From Puniceicoccales bacterium (lineage in GTDB: Bacteria; Verrucomicrobiota; Verrucomicrobiia; Opitutales; UBA9783): a stretch of DNA of 18,003 bases. Position 1 is the first letter of the stretch; each line of letters opens with the position of its first letter. A program made the position numbers and the translations under genes. The stretch is taken from the NCBI GenBank assembly GCA_031260015.1, contig JAIRKR010000049.1, positions 1 to 18,003 of the forward strand, in the 5' to 3' direction. Below, one piece after another: positions 1 through 7,939 of this stretch. The notes under the pieces were generated by a model. The model saw only the letters and a program-made list of their open reading frames with translations, searched no databases and had not been told where the DNA came from.

Positions 1-518
1 ATGATTGGCAAAAGGTCATGTGTTATCGATGCCTTCGGAACGTTTTTCCAAAATAACCCTTTGTTAATTATTTTCAGTTAAACAAAATATCACTTATCAT
101 TTTCCATTTTGAGGTAAGCAGTAAAACTATTCCTGACGGTAGGGGAGAGTGCGTCGGCATTGCCTTGCCGCATTGCGCGGTACCTGTTAAGTATCCTAGA
201 TATTGGTTGTTATGTTAAAGATACCGTATAAAACGACTTTGGTTTTACGGACGACGTTGGCAAATATATACAATTACCCCTACAATGATGCACGTCAAAA
301 AAACGCCTAACCGTTACAATTGCTTGCAAATTCAGCATTCACAACAAAACATATAGGCGTAAACTTTTATAAACACAACTACCGCATTCAATGGTTTGTT
401 TACGGAACAACTCACCCACCTCTGCAATCGTGTTAACAGTAATACGGAACAAAACCACAGTCCTAATACCACTGCAACCTAAAACGAGAAGTTTGAATGG
501 TTATACTTTCTTTTTACA
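1..518. other. Gene-free stretch downstream of glyA
   Basis: No convincing coding region or RNA gene is seen. Two modest inverted repeats are present: CCGT-AT-AAAAC (224-234) against GTTTTACGG (242-250), a 9-bp stem with a 2-nt bulge but no T-tail, and ACGCCTA (303-309) against TAGGCGT (354-360), 7 bp around a 44-nt interior. Either could be part of a structured RNA, but neither matches a family I know. A 26-codon open frame (1-81, +) is the only start-to-stop frame at the edge and has no recognisable content. Confidence 0.4.
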
Positions 519-1778
519 TCAATAAGGTAATGGAAAATCTCTACATAAAGATTCTACTTTGTCTCGAATTTTTTTGCTTCCCAACAAAGAGCCTTCCTGC
601 AAAGTTTGATGCATGAGCTCCGCAATGACTTCCATGGCTTCACCACCCATACCTCGTGACGTTAAAGCGGCCGTCCCTATGCGTAAGCCACTGGCCTGAA
701 ACGGGCTTCTTGTTTCTCCAGGAATTGTGTTCCTATTAACGGTAATTTTATTTTTTTCCAACAATTCCTGGGCTTTTTTACCCGTTAAATCCGGATGCGA
801 AGGCCTAAGATCAATCAGGAACAAATGATTATCGGTTCCACCGCTTACCAACGTATATCCCTTTCGGGCAAAAGAATCTGCCAGGTGATGCGTGTTTTGA
901 ATAACCGCCTGCTGATATTCCCTAAACGTGGATGTCAACGCTTCTTTAAAACATACCGCCTTACCCGCAATAACGTGCATGAGAGGACCTCCCTGAGTCC
1001 CCGGGAAAAGAATCGCATCAATCTCTTGGGCGTATTTTTCTTTGCAAAGGATAAGACCTCCGCGAGGCCCGCGTAAAGTTTTATGGGTGGTTGTGGTCAC
1101 AAAATCAGCGTAGGGAACCGGAGAGGGATGTAGACCGGCTGCCACCAGCCCAGCTATATGCGCAATATCGGCAAGGAGATAAGCACCCGACTGCTTTGCA
1201 ATTTTTCCCATACGTTCAAAATCAATTGTACGCGGGTACGCCGATGCCCCAACGGTAATCATTGCCGGTTTTTCTTTCATCGCCAGTTTTTCTAAATTAT
1301 CGTAATCGATGCATCCCGTTTGTAAATCGACTCCATAATGTACCACATTAAAAAGCATACCGCTTACATTTTTTGAATAACCGTGCGACAAATGCCCTCC
1401 ATGATCCAATTGCATGGTCAATAACTTATCTCCAGGGCGCAAAACGGATAAATAGACAGCCACATTGGCCTGCGTTCCCGAATGTGGTTGTACATTGGCA
1501 TGATCGGCGCCAAAAATCTGCTTTGCACGCTCAATGGCCAAGGCTTCAATTTGATCCACGTATTCGCATCCCCCATAATAACGCTTACCGGGATATCCTT
1601 CGGCATACTTATTGGTCAAAATGCTTCCAACGGCTTCTAGAATAGCCGGTAACGTAAAGTTTTCGGAAGCAATCAATTCTAATCCGCACTGCTGCCTATT
1701 TTTTTCTTGTCGAATCAAATCGGCCACCGTGGGATCCAATGAGTCTAACGATTGAGGGGGTAAACAAAAATGTTGCAT
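519..1778 (-). CDS. glyA: Serine hydroxymethyltransferase
   Basis: PLP-dependent enzyme of the cytosol that interconverts serine plus tetrahydrofolate and glycine plus 5,10-methylene-tetrahydrofolate, the main source of one-carbon units. The 419-aa product has the usual bacterial length. Family landmarks are clear: the ELIASENF block near residues 34-41, the KRYYGGCEYVD substrate region at 65-75, DIAHIAGLVAAGLHPSP at 204-220, and the PLP-lysine motif TTTTHKTLRGPRGG at 228-241 with Lys233 as Schiff-base lysine. The ATG at 1778 places the ELIASENF block at its usual distance. No Shine-Dalgarno sequence precedes it; a weak -10-like TACAGT lies 8 nt upstream. It is a single-gene unit divergent from sufD and co-directional with the fork leaving the proposed origin. 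Confidence 0.97.
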   Translation of the reverse strand: MQHFCLPPQSLDSLDPTVADLIRQEKNRQQCGLELIASENFTLPAILEAVGSILTNKYAEGYPGKRYYGGCEYVDQIEALAIERAKQIFGADHANVQPHSGTQANVAVYLSVLRPGDKLLTMQLDHGGHLSHGYSKNVSGMLFNVVHYGVDLQTGCIDYDNLEKLAMKEKPAMITVGASAYPRTIDFERMGKIAKQSGAYLLADIAHIAGLVAAGLHPSPVPYADFVTTTTHKTLRGPRGGLILCKEKYAQEIDAILFPGTQGGPLMHVIAGKAVCFKEALTSTFREYQQAVIQNTHHLADSFARKGYTLVSGGTDNHLFLIDLRPSHPDLTGKKAQELLEKNKITVNRNTIPGETRSPFQASGLRIGTAALTSRGMGGEAMEVIAELMHQTLQEGSLLGSKKIRDKVESLCRDFPLPY

Positions 1779-1960
1779 GTAAGTTGACTGTAGAGGTAAA
1801 ACTTAAAAAAACAAGTTTTTTCTAAAATAAGGAGCAAACGAAAATAGAGCACGACCTCACATTTCAAGATTGAATAAGCGCATAATAGGGTTACCTCTTT
1901 GCCGCATTTACATGGTATTCATTTATTATTCCCCCAGCCTAGGAAGTAACTTATTCGGTA

Positions 1961-2992
1961 TTGCGCTATTATTCGCCTACAAAATCTTGTACCACTATTT
2001 CAACCTATAAATCCCTTTACTCTTCTCCTGGGGTCTCTATAAAGTTTAAAGGATGCGTTAACGGGAGAAATTTCATTACGCTAAAAACGATGGACACTGC
2101 AAATAGTATCGGATGCTTTCTCGAAGGACAAAAAGTTTATCCTGCAGGTTGGATGGACAACGTCACCCTTCTATCCGAAGATACCCTTTCTCTTTACGGC
2201 ACCTGGTCCAAAACCCAAGATACGTTGAACTTTTCATTCCATCCTCCAATCACTCCGGAGACAATTTTTTATTTTCAATTGCAATCATCCCCTTCGCAAC
2301 TGATAATTTCCATTCCCAACAATGCAACGGTCGCGGTCCTTGAAGCTCCATCCAGAGATAAGCAGTATGTACTTGGAGAACACGCCTCTCTGCAACACAT
2401 CAGCCAAGCTCAAGATTCAAATTTACAATTCATCTTGCAGACAGGTTCCCACCTTAACCATTGGACGCACGGGCTATGTCCTACAAATTGTCACGAGAAC
2501 GTATCCGTTCGCCTGTTAGGGCCCAACACCCATGTCGATTGGCGAGAATGCTTTCTCTGCAAAAACAATGTCCACGTGGAAACATGCATAAAAATTGAAC
2601 ACGAAGCCCCCTACACCCATTCCAATTGCTGCGTAAGAAGTATTTTAGACAACGGGGCGCAATTTAAATTCCAAGGTGATATCACCGTACAAACCACGGC
2701 ATTTCATTCCCAAACAAGCCAAAATAATTTGAATTATTTGTTATCTCCACAGGCGCACGTACTGTCTTCTCCACGCTTACACATACACAATAAGCATGTT
2801 GTTGCAACGCACGGCTGCGCCACGCAACCGATTGATTTAACGACGCTCTTTTATCTGCAAACTCGAGGCCTCACCTATACGCAGGCACAAAAATTATTCT
2901 TAGTCGGATTTTTACGCGAGACTTACTTGCATTTACCCCAATGGATGGACCGCATGGATAGACTCCTGGAACAAAATCTAAACGATGATTAG
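1961..2992 (+). CDS. sufD: Fe-S cluster assembly scaffold subunit SufD
   Basis: SufD-like subunit of the SufBC2D scaffold, which builds Fe-S clusters in the cytosol. The C-terminal core is diagnostic: HGCATQPID at about residues 284-292, then LFYLQTRGLTYTQAQ and the LVGF block, matching the SufB/SufD pattern of His, an LFYL(Q/M)SRG helix and GF. At 343 aa from this start it is shorter than many SufD proteins, mainly at the N-terminus. The start is uncertain: TTG at 1961 has AGGAAG 14 nt upstream, while ATG at 2090 is in frame but drops 43 residues. No sufB, sufC or sufS lies in this window, so the partners must be elsewhere. Its end overlaps the start of the DUF59 gene by 8 nt, indicating translational coupling. 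Confidence 0.85.
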   Translation: MRYYSPTKSCTTISTYKSLYSSPGVSIKFKGCVNGRNFITLKTMDTANSIGCFLEGQKVYPAGWMDNVTLLSEDTLSLYGTWSKTQDTLNFSFHPPITPETIFYFQLQSSPSQLIISIPNNATVAVLEAPSRDKQYVLGEHASLQHISQAQDSNLQFILQTGSHLNHWTHGLCPTNCHENVSVRLLGPNTHVDWRECFLCKNNVHVETCIKIEHEAPYTHSNCCVRSILDNGAQFKFQGDITVQTTAFHSQTSQNNLNYLLSPQAHVLSSPRLHIHNKHVVATHGCATQPIDLTTLFYLQTRGLTYTQAQKLFLVGFLRETYLHLPQWMDRMDRLLEQNLNDD

Positions 2993-3314
2993 TGCAACCA
3001 CTCTCGCATCCCAAATATGGGATCAATTACGCACCGTTCAGGATCCAGAAGTTCATTTAGATATTGTCAACCTGGGGTTAATATACAATGTTCAGCTTGC
3101 AGAAAACAGCTCGGGTGACGCTTACACGGTTACGATTGATTTAACGTTTACTTCGCCCTCTTGCCCGATGGCCCCTTATTTGTTTCAAGAAATTCATAAT
3201 GCCGTTACCCTATTGGATGGAGTGGAATCCCTTAATATCAATCTCGTGTGGGATCCTCCGTGGTCCAAAGATAAAATCTCCCAAGAAGGGAAAATGGAAT
3301 TAGGGTTATTGTAG
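2985..3314 (+). CDS. sufT: SufT-like DUF59/MIP18 Fe-S maturation factor
   Basis: A 109-aa single-domain protein of the DUF59 (MIP18/SufT) family, whose members help Fe-S cluster delivery or maturation in the cytosol. Seen directly: VQDPEVHLDIVNLGLIY near residues 18-34, which is the signature 'DPE..ldIVdLGLIY' motif, and FTSPSCPMAPYL at 55-66 with the conserved Cys60, followed by WDPPWSKDKIS near the C-terminus, also typical. The ATG at 2985 lies inside the end of sufD, so translation is probably coupled. A strong hairpin terminator follows within 5 nt of the stop. The symbol is given by family and context; a PaaD-like role is unlikely because no phenylacetate genes are nearby. Confidence 0.85.
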   Translation: MISATTLASQIWDQLRTVQDPEVHLDIVNLGLIYNVQLAENSSGDAYTVTIDLTFTSPSCPMAPYLFQEIHNAVTLLDGVESLNINLVWDPPWSKDKISQEGKMELGLL

Positions 3315-3318
3315 TTTT

Positions 3319-3355
3319 TGCAGCGATGGAGGGAATCCATTGTTGCATACTTTTT
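3319..3355 (+). terminator. Rho-independent terminator of sufD-sufT
   Basis: TGCAGCGATGGA (3319-3330), loop GGGAA, and TCCATTGTTGCA (3336-3347) form a 12-bp stem with two G-U pairs, followed by the T-rich tail TACTTTTT. It starts just after the stop of sufT at 3314. Confidence 0.85.
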
Positions 3356-3757
3356 AAAAAATTACATAGCATCTTATGGTGAAAACGTTTCAGTACCTCT
3401 ATTCAAGCTTTTTGCTCATTATAAACATCCTTTTCAACGTTAGGCAAATTCTATGTAATTTACCCTTAGAGTCTCTTCCGGTAACGGAAATACTTTAACA
3501 AAATATAAATCCATTCCCCGCAGCACCGACGCTAGAGGGTGCCGAACCAAATTGTGCAAATCTTTCGTATCTCTGCGTTCCAAGTGATTCAACGTTCAAA
3601 ATACAGTGTTGGTGGAGAGGATAAAATATCGCCCACAAAAGGACATAACGTTGCTTCAGTTCGTTTAAATATACCAATCCTCATTAAAACAGTCCTTATA
3701 AATAACACCGCATAGCGGCACATCTTTGAAAAGCATAGAAATTTTAAACAAAAAAAG
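3356..3757. other. Gene-free stretch between sufT and the MBL hydrolase
   Basis: About 400 nt between the terminator and the downstream promoter. The longest open frame (60 codons, 3495-3677, minus) has no family features or initiation site and is judged spurious. No tRNA or recognisable riboswitch was seen. Confidence 0.4.
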
Positions 3758-3786
3758 TTGCACAACCCTCATTTTCATTTTAAAAT
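3758..3786 (+). promoter_or_regulatory. Sigma70-type promoter for MBL hydrolase
   Basis: TTGCAC (3758-3763), a 17-nt spacer and TAAAAT (3781-3786). The start codon ATG is at 3793, only 6 nt past the -10 box, so the expected transcription start falls on or next to the start codon and the mRNA would be leaderless. Confidence 0.55.
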
Positions 3787-3792
3787 AACCTA

Positions 3793-4782
3793 ATGAAGGT
3801 AGTTTTTTGGGGAACCCGAGGTTCTTTGCCATCAACGTTTACAAAAGATCATTTACACGTACACTTACATGACTGTTTGCGGTATGCATTGGATCCCAAT
3901 ACGGGCATAAAACAAGGGCAGTCGATCGACGATTATCTAAATCAAATGCCGAAACACATTACCCATACCTATGGCGTTAATACATCGTGTGTTGAAATCG
4001 AAAGTCATTGCGAAAATGAATACATTTTGTGCGATGCAGGTACCGGCATTCGAGATTTTGGGACGTCATACGCACGTCGTGGTAAACTTTCTAAACCCGC
4101 CTGTTTTCACTTATTTTTAACGCATTTGCATTGGGATCACATCCAAGGATTGCCGTTTTTCGTTCCCTTGTACGTTCCCGGAAACAAAATTATTGTCCAC
4201 GGTTATCATCATAACATAGAGGAATATCTTCACCAACAGATGAATCCACCTTGCTTTCCCGTTCCTTTAAAAGCCGTAGGTGCGCAACTTACCTTTGACA
4301 TTAAACCCCCCTGGGAACCCTTTGAAGTATGCGGATTTAAAATTCAGGCACTTCAACAAAATCACCCCGGCATTTCTTTCGGCTACCGTTTCGAAAAAGA
4401 CAATAAAGTAATCGTTTATTCGAGCGATTGCGAACACACGGAAATGGCTCATGAAAATGGATACCCTTTTATAGAATTTTTCAAGGACGCAGACATTCTG
4501 ATCTTTGATGCAATGTACTCTTTAGCCAACGCAACCATCATGAAAGTTAATTGGGGCCATTCAAATAATTTTATGGGGATTAAACTGGCTGCAAAAGCAC
4601 ATGTAAAACATTTGCTCCTCTTTCATCACGAGCCCACAAGCGATGATAAAATGCTTGAACAATTTCTGCTTGATACGATTACGTACGCGCAACTTTATCA
4701 CAAGGAACGCAAAAGTAAACCCAACGATCGTTTTCCAACAAATATTTCTCTGGCCTCAGACGGATTTGTTTTAGATGTATAA
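3793..4782 (+). CDS. MBL-fold metallo-hydrolase (phosphodiesterase-like)
   Basis: Metallo-beta-lactamase-fold hydrolase of 329 aa without signal peptide, so probably cytosolic. It opens with MKVVFWGTRGSLP, typical of the RNase Z/cyclic-phosphodiesterase-like branch. The metal ligands are complete: THLHWDH at residues 110-116, a His at 191 (QNHPG), Asp212 (YSSDCEH), Asp239 (IFDAMY), His256 (WGHSN) and FHHEP at 277-281. Some proteins of this branch are fused or linked to signalling modules; the substrate cannot be told from sequence. It is a single domain here and is followed 2 nt later by a pseudopilin-like gene, so the two are probably co-transcribed. No Shine-Dalgarno site is present. An antibiotic-hydrolysing role is not supported. 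Confidence 0.85.
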   Translation: MKVVFWGTRGSLPSTFTKDHLHVHLHDCLRYALDPNTGIKQGQSIDDYLNQMPKHITHTYGVNTSCVEIESHCENEYILCDAGTGIRDFGTSYARRGKLSKPACFHLFLTHLHWDHIQGLPFFVPLYVPGNKIIVHGYHHNIEEYLHQQMNPPCFPVPLKAVGAQLTFDIKPPWEPFEVCGFKIQALQQNHPGISFGYRFEKDNKVIVYSSDCEHTEMAHENGYPFIEFFKDADILIFDAMYSLANATIMKVNWGHSNNFMGIKLAAKAHVKHLLLFHHEPTSDDKMLEQFLLDTITYAQLYHKERKSKPNDRFPTNISLASDGFVLDV

Positions 4783-4784
4783 TC

Positions 4785-5273
4785 ATGAAGCTCCAGCGTG
4801 GATTTTCAATACTAGAGTTGGTAGTAGTCATGACAATCATCGCCATTTTAAGCAAAGGGGGCAGTATGTGGCTGCAGTACCAAAGGCAACAGTCGTACGC
4901 GCAGTTGCTCGTCCAACATTTGGCCATTTACGAAAGCGCTTTATCGATGTATTACTCCGAACACAATGGCACTTTATCCGCAAATTTCACCACCAATACA
5001 CAACTGAAAAATATAGCCGATCTGGCCCCTTATTTCCCCTATAACTTTACCACAGCTATCCTACCCATCGATTGTTCCTTCACTTTATCCATTGATAGTA
5101 GTAATATAAAAATTATTTTAAATGGCATTCCAAAAAATTTGTCGAAGCTCGTAGATTCATTTAAAAAATTAGTAGCCAAAAACTGCTACAGTGGGCGGAT
5201 TAGCTCTGCACTCTCGGGTAACTCCTATCAAATTACTTACATCTTGAAAGATAGTTCCACCTCTTACCTTTGA
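4785..5273 (+). CDS. Type IV pilin-like / pseudopilin protein
   Basis: A 162-aa protein with a class III (prepilin) signal: the leader MKLQRG, then FSILELVVVMTIIAIL, with predicted cleavage between Gly6 and Phe7, N-methylated Phe7 and the conserved Glu at +5 (Glu11). The hydrophobic helix (about 7-22) is followed by a soluble C-terminal domain with two Cys near the end of its length, as in minor pilins or type II secretion pseudopilins. It would be processed by PilD peptidase and inserted in the inner membrane or a pilus. No pilus or type II secretion genes are nearby, so the partner machinery must be elsewhere. It starts 2 nt after the MBL hydrolase stop, without a Shine-Dalgarno site, which implies coupled translation. 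Confidence 0.8.
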   Translation: MKLQRGFSILELVVVMTIIAILSKGGSMWLQYQRQQSYAQLLVQHLAIYESALSMYYSEHNGTLSANFTTNTQLKNIADLAPYFPYNFTTAILPIDCSFTLSIDSSNIKIILNGIPKNLSKLVDSFKKLVAKNCYSGRISSALSGNSYQITYILKDSSTSYL

Positions 5274-5300
5274 TATTTTACGGTAAGAGTTTACTTTTAT
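5261..5300 (+). terminator. Probable terminator of the MBL-pseudopilin unit
   Basis: CTCTTACC (5261-5268) and GGTAAGAG (5282-5289) form a perfect 8-bp stem around a 13-nt loop, followed by the T-rich TTTACTTTTAT. The stem overlaps the pseudopilin stop codon (5271-5273). Stem GC is modest, so strength is uncertain. Confidence 0.5.
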
Positions 5301-5458
5301 AATATTCAAAATGACAGGCAAATAATTTCGGACAACTTTGCAAAAATGGTGTATCTTTAATGAAGTTACGCGCACTTGAGGACAAGATCCATCTTGCCCA
5401 ACGTACACTTTGATAAACAGGAGCTCTTTGCCAAAGATGACGACAAATCTCATAAAAA

Positions 5459-6955
5459 CTACTCAACATGCACCATTTGCTCGGCTTGCCGTTGAAAATC
5501 GGCCAAATCTTTTTCGGTGCAGCGCCATGTCCAGTTGTGACTGCCTACAGTCCCCGGTGTATTGATGCGCGCTCGCGACCCTTTGTTTAGCCAATCTTGT
5601 AAGGGTATAATGACCCACTTCGCCGTTGCCTTCTGATGAGCTAAACGAATGAGATCCAAGACCACCGTCTTTGCACTCGATGAAATCGCGTATTTCCTCA
5701 ACAATTGCAAGCAGGTTTGTTGCACTTGTTTGGGAGCCTTGCTGAACCAACCACGCGTGGTATCGTTATCGTGCGTACCGGTATAGACCACCGTATTCTG
5801 AGTCCATTTATGAGGTAAATAGGGATTATTTTCTCCATCGAATGCAAACTGCAAGACAGCCATTCCGGGCAAATTTAAGGTACGTTGAAAGGCACGCACC
5901 TGCTCATTCAAATCTCCCAAGTCTTCCAATAGAAAAGGCATCTTGGGGAAATTTTTCTTCAATTGATTAAAAAATGCGTGTTGAGGACCTTGCATCCATT
6001 GACCTTCACGTGCATCCACCGCACCGTGAGGGATAGCCCAATAGTTGTAAAATCCGCGAAAATGGTCCAAGCGAACAAAATCAAACCATTCCAAATTTTT
6101 CTTCATTCTTTCCACCCACCAACGATAGTTATTTTTTTCCAGAAAATTCCAATCGTACAGAGGATTTCCCCACAATTGTCCCGTAGGAGAAAAATAATCA
6201 GGGGGAACACCGGCAACGTATTGCGGATGATCTGATGTAGGGTTCCATTGAAATAATTTTCGATCTTCCCAAACAATTGCACTGTCCTCTCCAACGTAAA
6301 TCGGAATATCACCCACAATACGTATGCCCTTCCGTCGAGCATAACGTTTTACATTGGACCACTGTTCGGACAAAACCCATTGCACAAACGCAAAAAAGTC
6401 CGTGATTAAAGCGTGAGATTTTTTATAATTCTGTACTTCTTTATTCTCGTAGGCCCGCAATTCCTTTGGCCAAAGCCACCAAGGAGAACCTCCAAACCGA
6501 CCCTTGAGCGCGCAAAAGGTGGCGTACGAATCCAACCAAACGCGTTCGCGCCTTTTGAATTTTTCAAATCGATCCCCCCCATGCTGAGTTTTTAAAAATT
6601 GATCGTACGCCTGATATAAAAGAGGGGTTAAACGTGCCTTAACACGTTGATATTGAACCCGCGTGTTCGAAAGCGATTGAAAAACATCGAAGGCATTTTT
6701 GGGTATCCATCCTCTTGAAATCAAATCCGAAACATCGACAAAATAAGGATTTAAAGCAAATTCAGACAAAGGTTGGTAAGGAGAGCATCCGTACCCCGTA
6801 GGTCCCAGCGGACAAACTTGCCAATGGGTAATACCCACCGTAGTTAAACCGTCTATCCATGCGTAGGTCCGAGAACCAAAACAACCTATCCCCTGTTGAC
6901 TTGGTAAAGAAAAAACAGGTAACAAAACACCTAAAGTATTATTTTTTTTCCCCAT
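5459..6955 (-). CDS. malQ: 4-alpha-glucanotransferase (amylomaltase)
   Basis: GH77 cytosolic enzyme that transfers maltooligosaccharide segments between alpha-1,4-glucans, used in maltodextrin and glycogen metabolism. The 498-aa length matches compact bacterial amylomaltases. N-terminal LLPVFSLPSQQGIGCFG and QVCPLGPTGYGCSPYQ, the GDIPIYVGEDSAIVW block (215-229) and VAGVPPDYFSPTGQLWGNPLYDW (247-269) are GH77 hallmarks. Catalytic residues are present: nucleophile Asp297 in RLDHFRG, acid/base Glu344 in LLEDLG and Asp396 in GTHDND. The ATG at 6955 is the natural start; no Shine-Dalgarno site is seen, while TAATAT lies 9 nt upstream. It is a lone gene convergent with the pseudopilin and transcribed away from the proposed origin. 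No other glycogen gene is in this window. Confidence 0.97.
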   Translation of the reverse strand: MGKKNNTLGVLLPVFSLPSQQGIGCFGSRTYAWIDGLTTVGITHWQVCPLGPTGYGCSPYQPLSEFALNPYFVDVSDLISRGWIPKNAFDVFQSLSNTRVQYQRVKARLTPLLYQAYDQFLKTQHGGDRFEKFKRRERVWLDSYATFCALKGRFGGSPWWLWPKELRAYENKEVQNYKKSHALITDFFAFVQWVLSEQWSNVKRYARRKGIRIVGDIPIYVGEDSAIVWEDRKLFQWNPTSDHPQYVAGVPPDYFSPTGQLWGNPLYDWNFLEKNNYRWWVERMKKNLEWFDFVRLDHFRGFYNYWAIPHGAVDAREGQWMQGPQHAFFNQLKKNFPKMPFLLEDLGDLNEQVRAFQRTLNLPGMAVLQFAFDGENNPYLPHKWTQNTVVYTGTHDNDTTRGWFSKAPKQVQQTCLQLLRKYAISSSAKTVVLDLIRLAHQKATAKWVIIPLQDWLNKGSRARINTPGTVGSHNWTWRCTEKDLADFQRQAEQMVHVE

Positions 6956-7345
6956 TGCGAAACCATATTAAGAAAAGTACTCGCACATGGCCAGCAAAAT
7001 CGGATTTTATCAGGCAATACTTCCATATCTTCGGCCGTCTTACGATACATTTATTCGTAGACTTTCCCAAAAAATACCTTCTAATAAGAATGTCTCCCGT
7101 ATTTTCCAACCCAGGTCCAAAGAAACTGTGCCCCCGGCATAAAAATTTTTAATCCCACAGGCATTTAGTTTTTGGAGATTACACATAACTTTCTGTGCAA
7201 CAAAGGGAAAATGCGTGTTTTAAGAAAAACCTCCTACTTGTCTTTGAGAAAAGTTTGCCACCATTTTTTTATGTCTTGTTCATTGGATCGGGCAAACATA
7301 ATTGGCAAAAAAGCGCTTGACCTGGCACGTTAAAAAATTCATTTG
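6956..7345. other. Gene-free stretch between malQ and tRNA-Gly
   Basis: About 390 nt holding the malQ upstream region and the tRNA promoter. A 97-codon + strand frame (6859-7152) overlaps the malQ start and is judged spurious. The + strand is clearly C-rich here (19 C versus 10 G at 7081-7140), in line with the left-arm skew. Confidence 0.4.
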
Positions 7346-7351
7346 TATAAA
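7346..7351 (+). promoter_or_regulatory. -10 element for tRNA-Gly
   Basis: TATAAA lies 8 nt before the mature 5' end of the tRNA. A weak -35 (CTGGCA at 7322-7327, 18-nt spacing) accompanies it; a better-looking TTGACC at 7317 is spaced too far (23 nt). Confidence 0.4.
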
Positions 7352-7359
7352 CGGTTTTT

Positions 7360-7433
7360 GCGGATGTAGTTTAGTGGTAAAACTCCAGCCTTCCAAGCTG
7401 GATTCGTCGGTTCAATTCCGTCCATCCGCACCA
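7360..7433 (+). tRNA. tRNA-Gly (anticodon TCC), CCA encoded
   Basis: A cloverleaf can be drawn: acceptor GCGGATG/CATCCGC (7 bp), D stem GTTT/AAAC, anticodon stem CCAGC/GCTGG with loop CTTCCAA giving anticodon TCC (reads GGA/GGG), a 4-nt variable loop, and a T arm with loop TTCAATT. A73 and a genomically encoded CCA end the gene. The T stem (GTCGG/CCGTC) has one T-T mismatch, slightly unusual but probably tolerated. Confidence 0.95.
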
Positions 7434-7588
7434 AACAATTTTATTTAACTGACTCGAAACTTTAGGTAATATAAAAGAGTACCCAATTTAAGATCCTATA
7501 ACGAATGTTCGGTGATTAATTAAATGGCTTTTGAACTTATCTTTGATATAACATCCCCAAGTTAGGGATTGTCCTATGCATTGTTTGT

Positions 7589-7630
7589 CATAAAACCAAC
7601 AAGGATTCTATCTGTGCCTCTGGTTTTATG
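7589..7630. repeat. 10-bp perfect inverted repeat in putative oriC
   Basis: CATAAAACCA (7589-7598) and TGGTTTTATG (7621-7630) are exact reverse complements separated by 22 nt; a further AGG/CCT pair inside could extend the stem. There is no T-tail, so a terminator is unlikely. It may be a protein-binding or cruciform site of the origin region. Confidence 0.6.
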
Positions 7631-7694
7631 TAACAATGTGTAAATATTTTCCCCAAAAGGTCATTTTTTACCTACTTTTTCATTATGAATAACT

Positions 7695-7703
7695 TGTGAA
7701 TAA
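7695..7703 (-). promoter_or_regulatory. DnaA box (TTATTCACA, inverted)
   Basis: TGTGAATAA on the + strand is the exact reverse complement of TTATTCACA, matching the consensus TTATNCACA. Confidence 0.65.
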
Positions 7704-7784
7704 GCCTTTTAAATGTTGAGAATGTTTGTCAAAAACTAAATTTTATGAACAAAAATTCGCACATTTTTTCCTATTACCCAAAGA

Positions 7785-7793
7785 TTATTCACA
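7785..7793 (+). promoter_or_regulatory. DnaA box (TTATTCACA)
   Basis: Exact TTATNCACA match, 90 nt from the inverted copy and 65 nt before the TTATCCACA copy. Confidence 0.65.
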
Positions 7794-7849
7794 ATTTAGA
7801 AGAAGACGAAAAATAGGATAGATTGCCGAGAAACAAGAATCGTGCCAAG

Positions 7850-7858
7850 TTATCCACA
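7850..7858 (+). promoter_or_regulatory. DnaA box (TTATCCACA, strongest type)
   Basis: Identical to the high-affinity E. coli R1/R4 sequence. It sits 13 nt before the AT-rich run at 7871-7920, the arrangement expected for a box that loads DnaA onto the unwinding element. Confidence 0.75.
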
Positions 7859-7870
7859 GGCATAAAGATA

Positions 7871-7920
7871 GTGATATTTATTTATAAATATATACCTCTT
7901 TTATTACCTCATTTAAAATC
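7871..7920. other. AT-rich run, candidate DNA unwinding element
   Basis: About 50 nt made almost entirely of A and T, starting with GTGATATTTATTTATAAATA and continuing through TTTTATTACC and ATTTAAAATC. Its position directly after the TTATCCACA box supports an unwinding role. Confidence 0.5.
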
Positions 7921-7939
7921 TTGCCTTGAGGATTAGTCC

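Noticed and set aside
1..81. 26-codon + strand gene at the left edge
   Set aside because: Too short, no ribosome site or family features; could only be real as the tail of a gene starting outside the window.
3793..4782. Antibiotic-resistance beta-lactamase
   Set aside because: No signal peptide, and the sequence follows the RNase Z/phosphodiesterase-like branch of the MBL fold.
6859..7152. 97-codon + strand frame overlapping the malQ start
   Set aside because: Antisense to a certain gene at its 5' end, with basic, low-quality composition and no initiation signal.
7360..7433. tRNA pseudogene because of the T-T mismatch in the T stem
   Set aside because: All other stems pair, the anticodon loop is normal and CCA is encoded; one mismatch is compatible with function.
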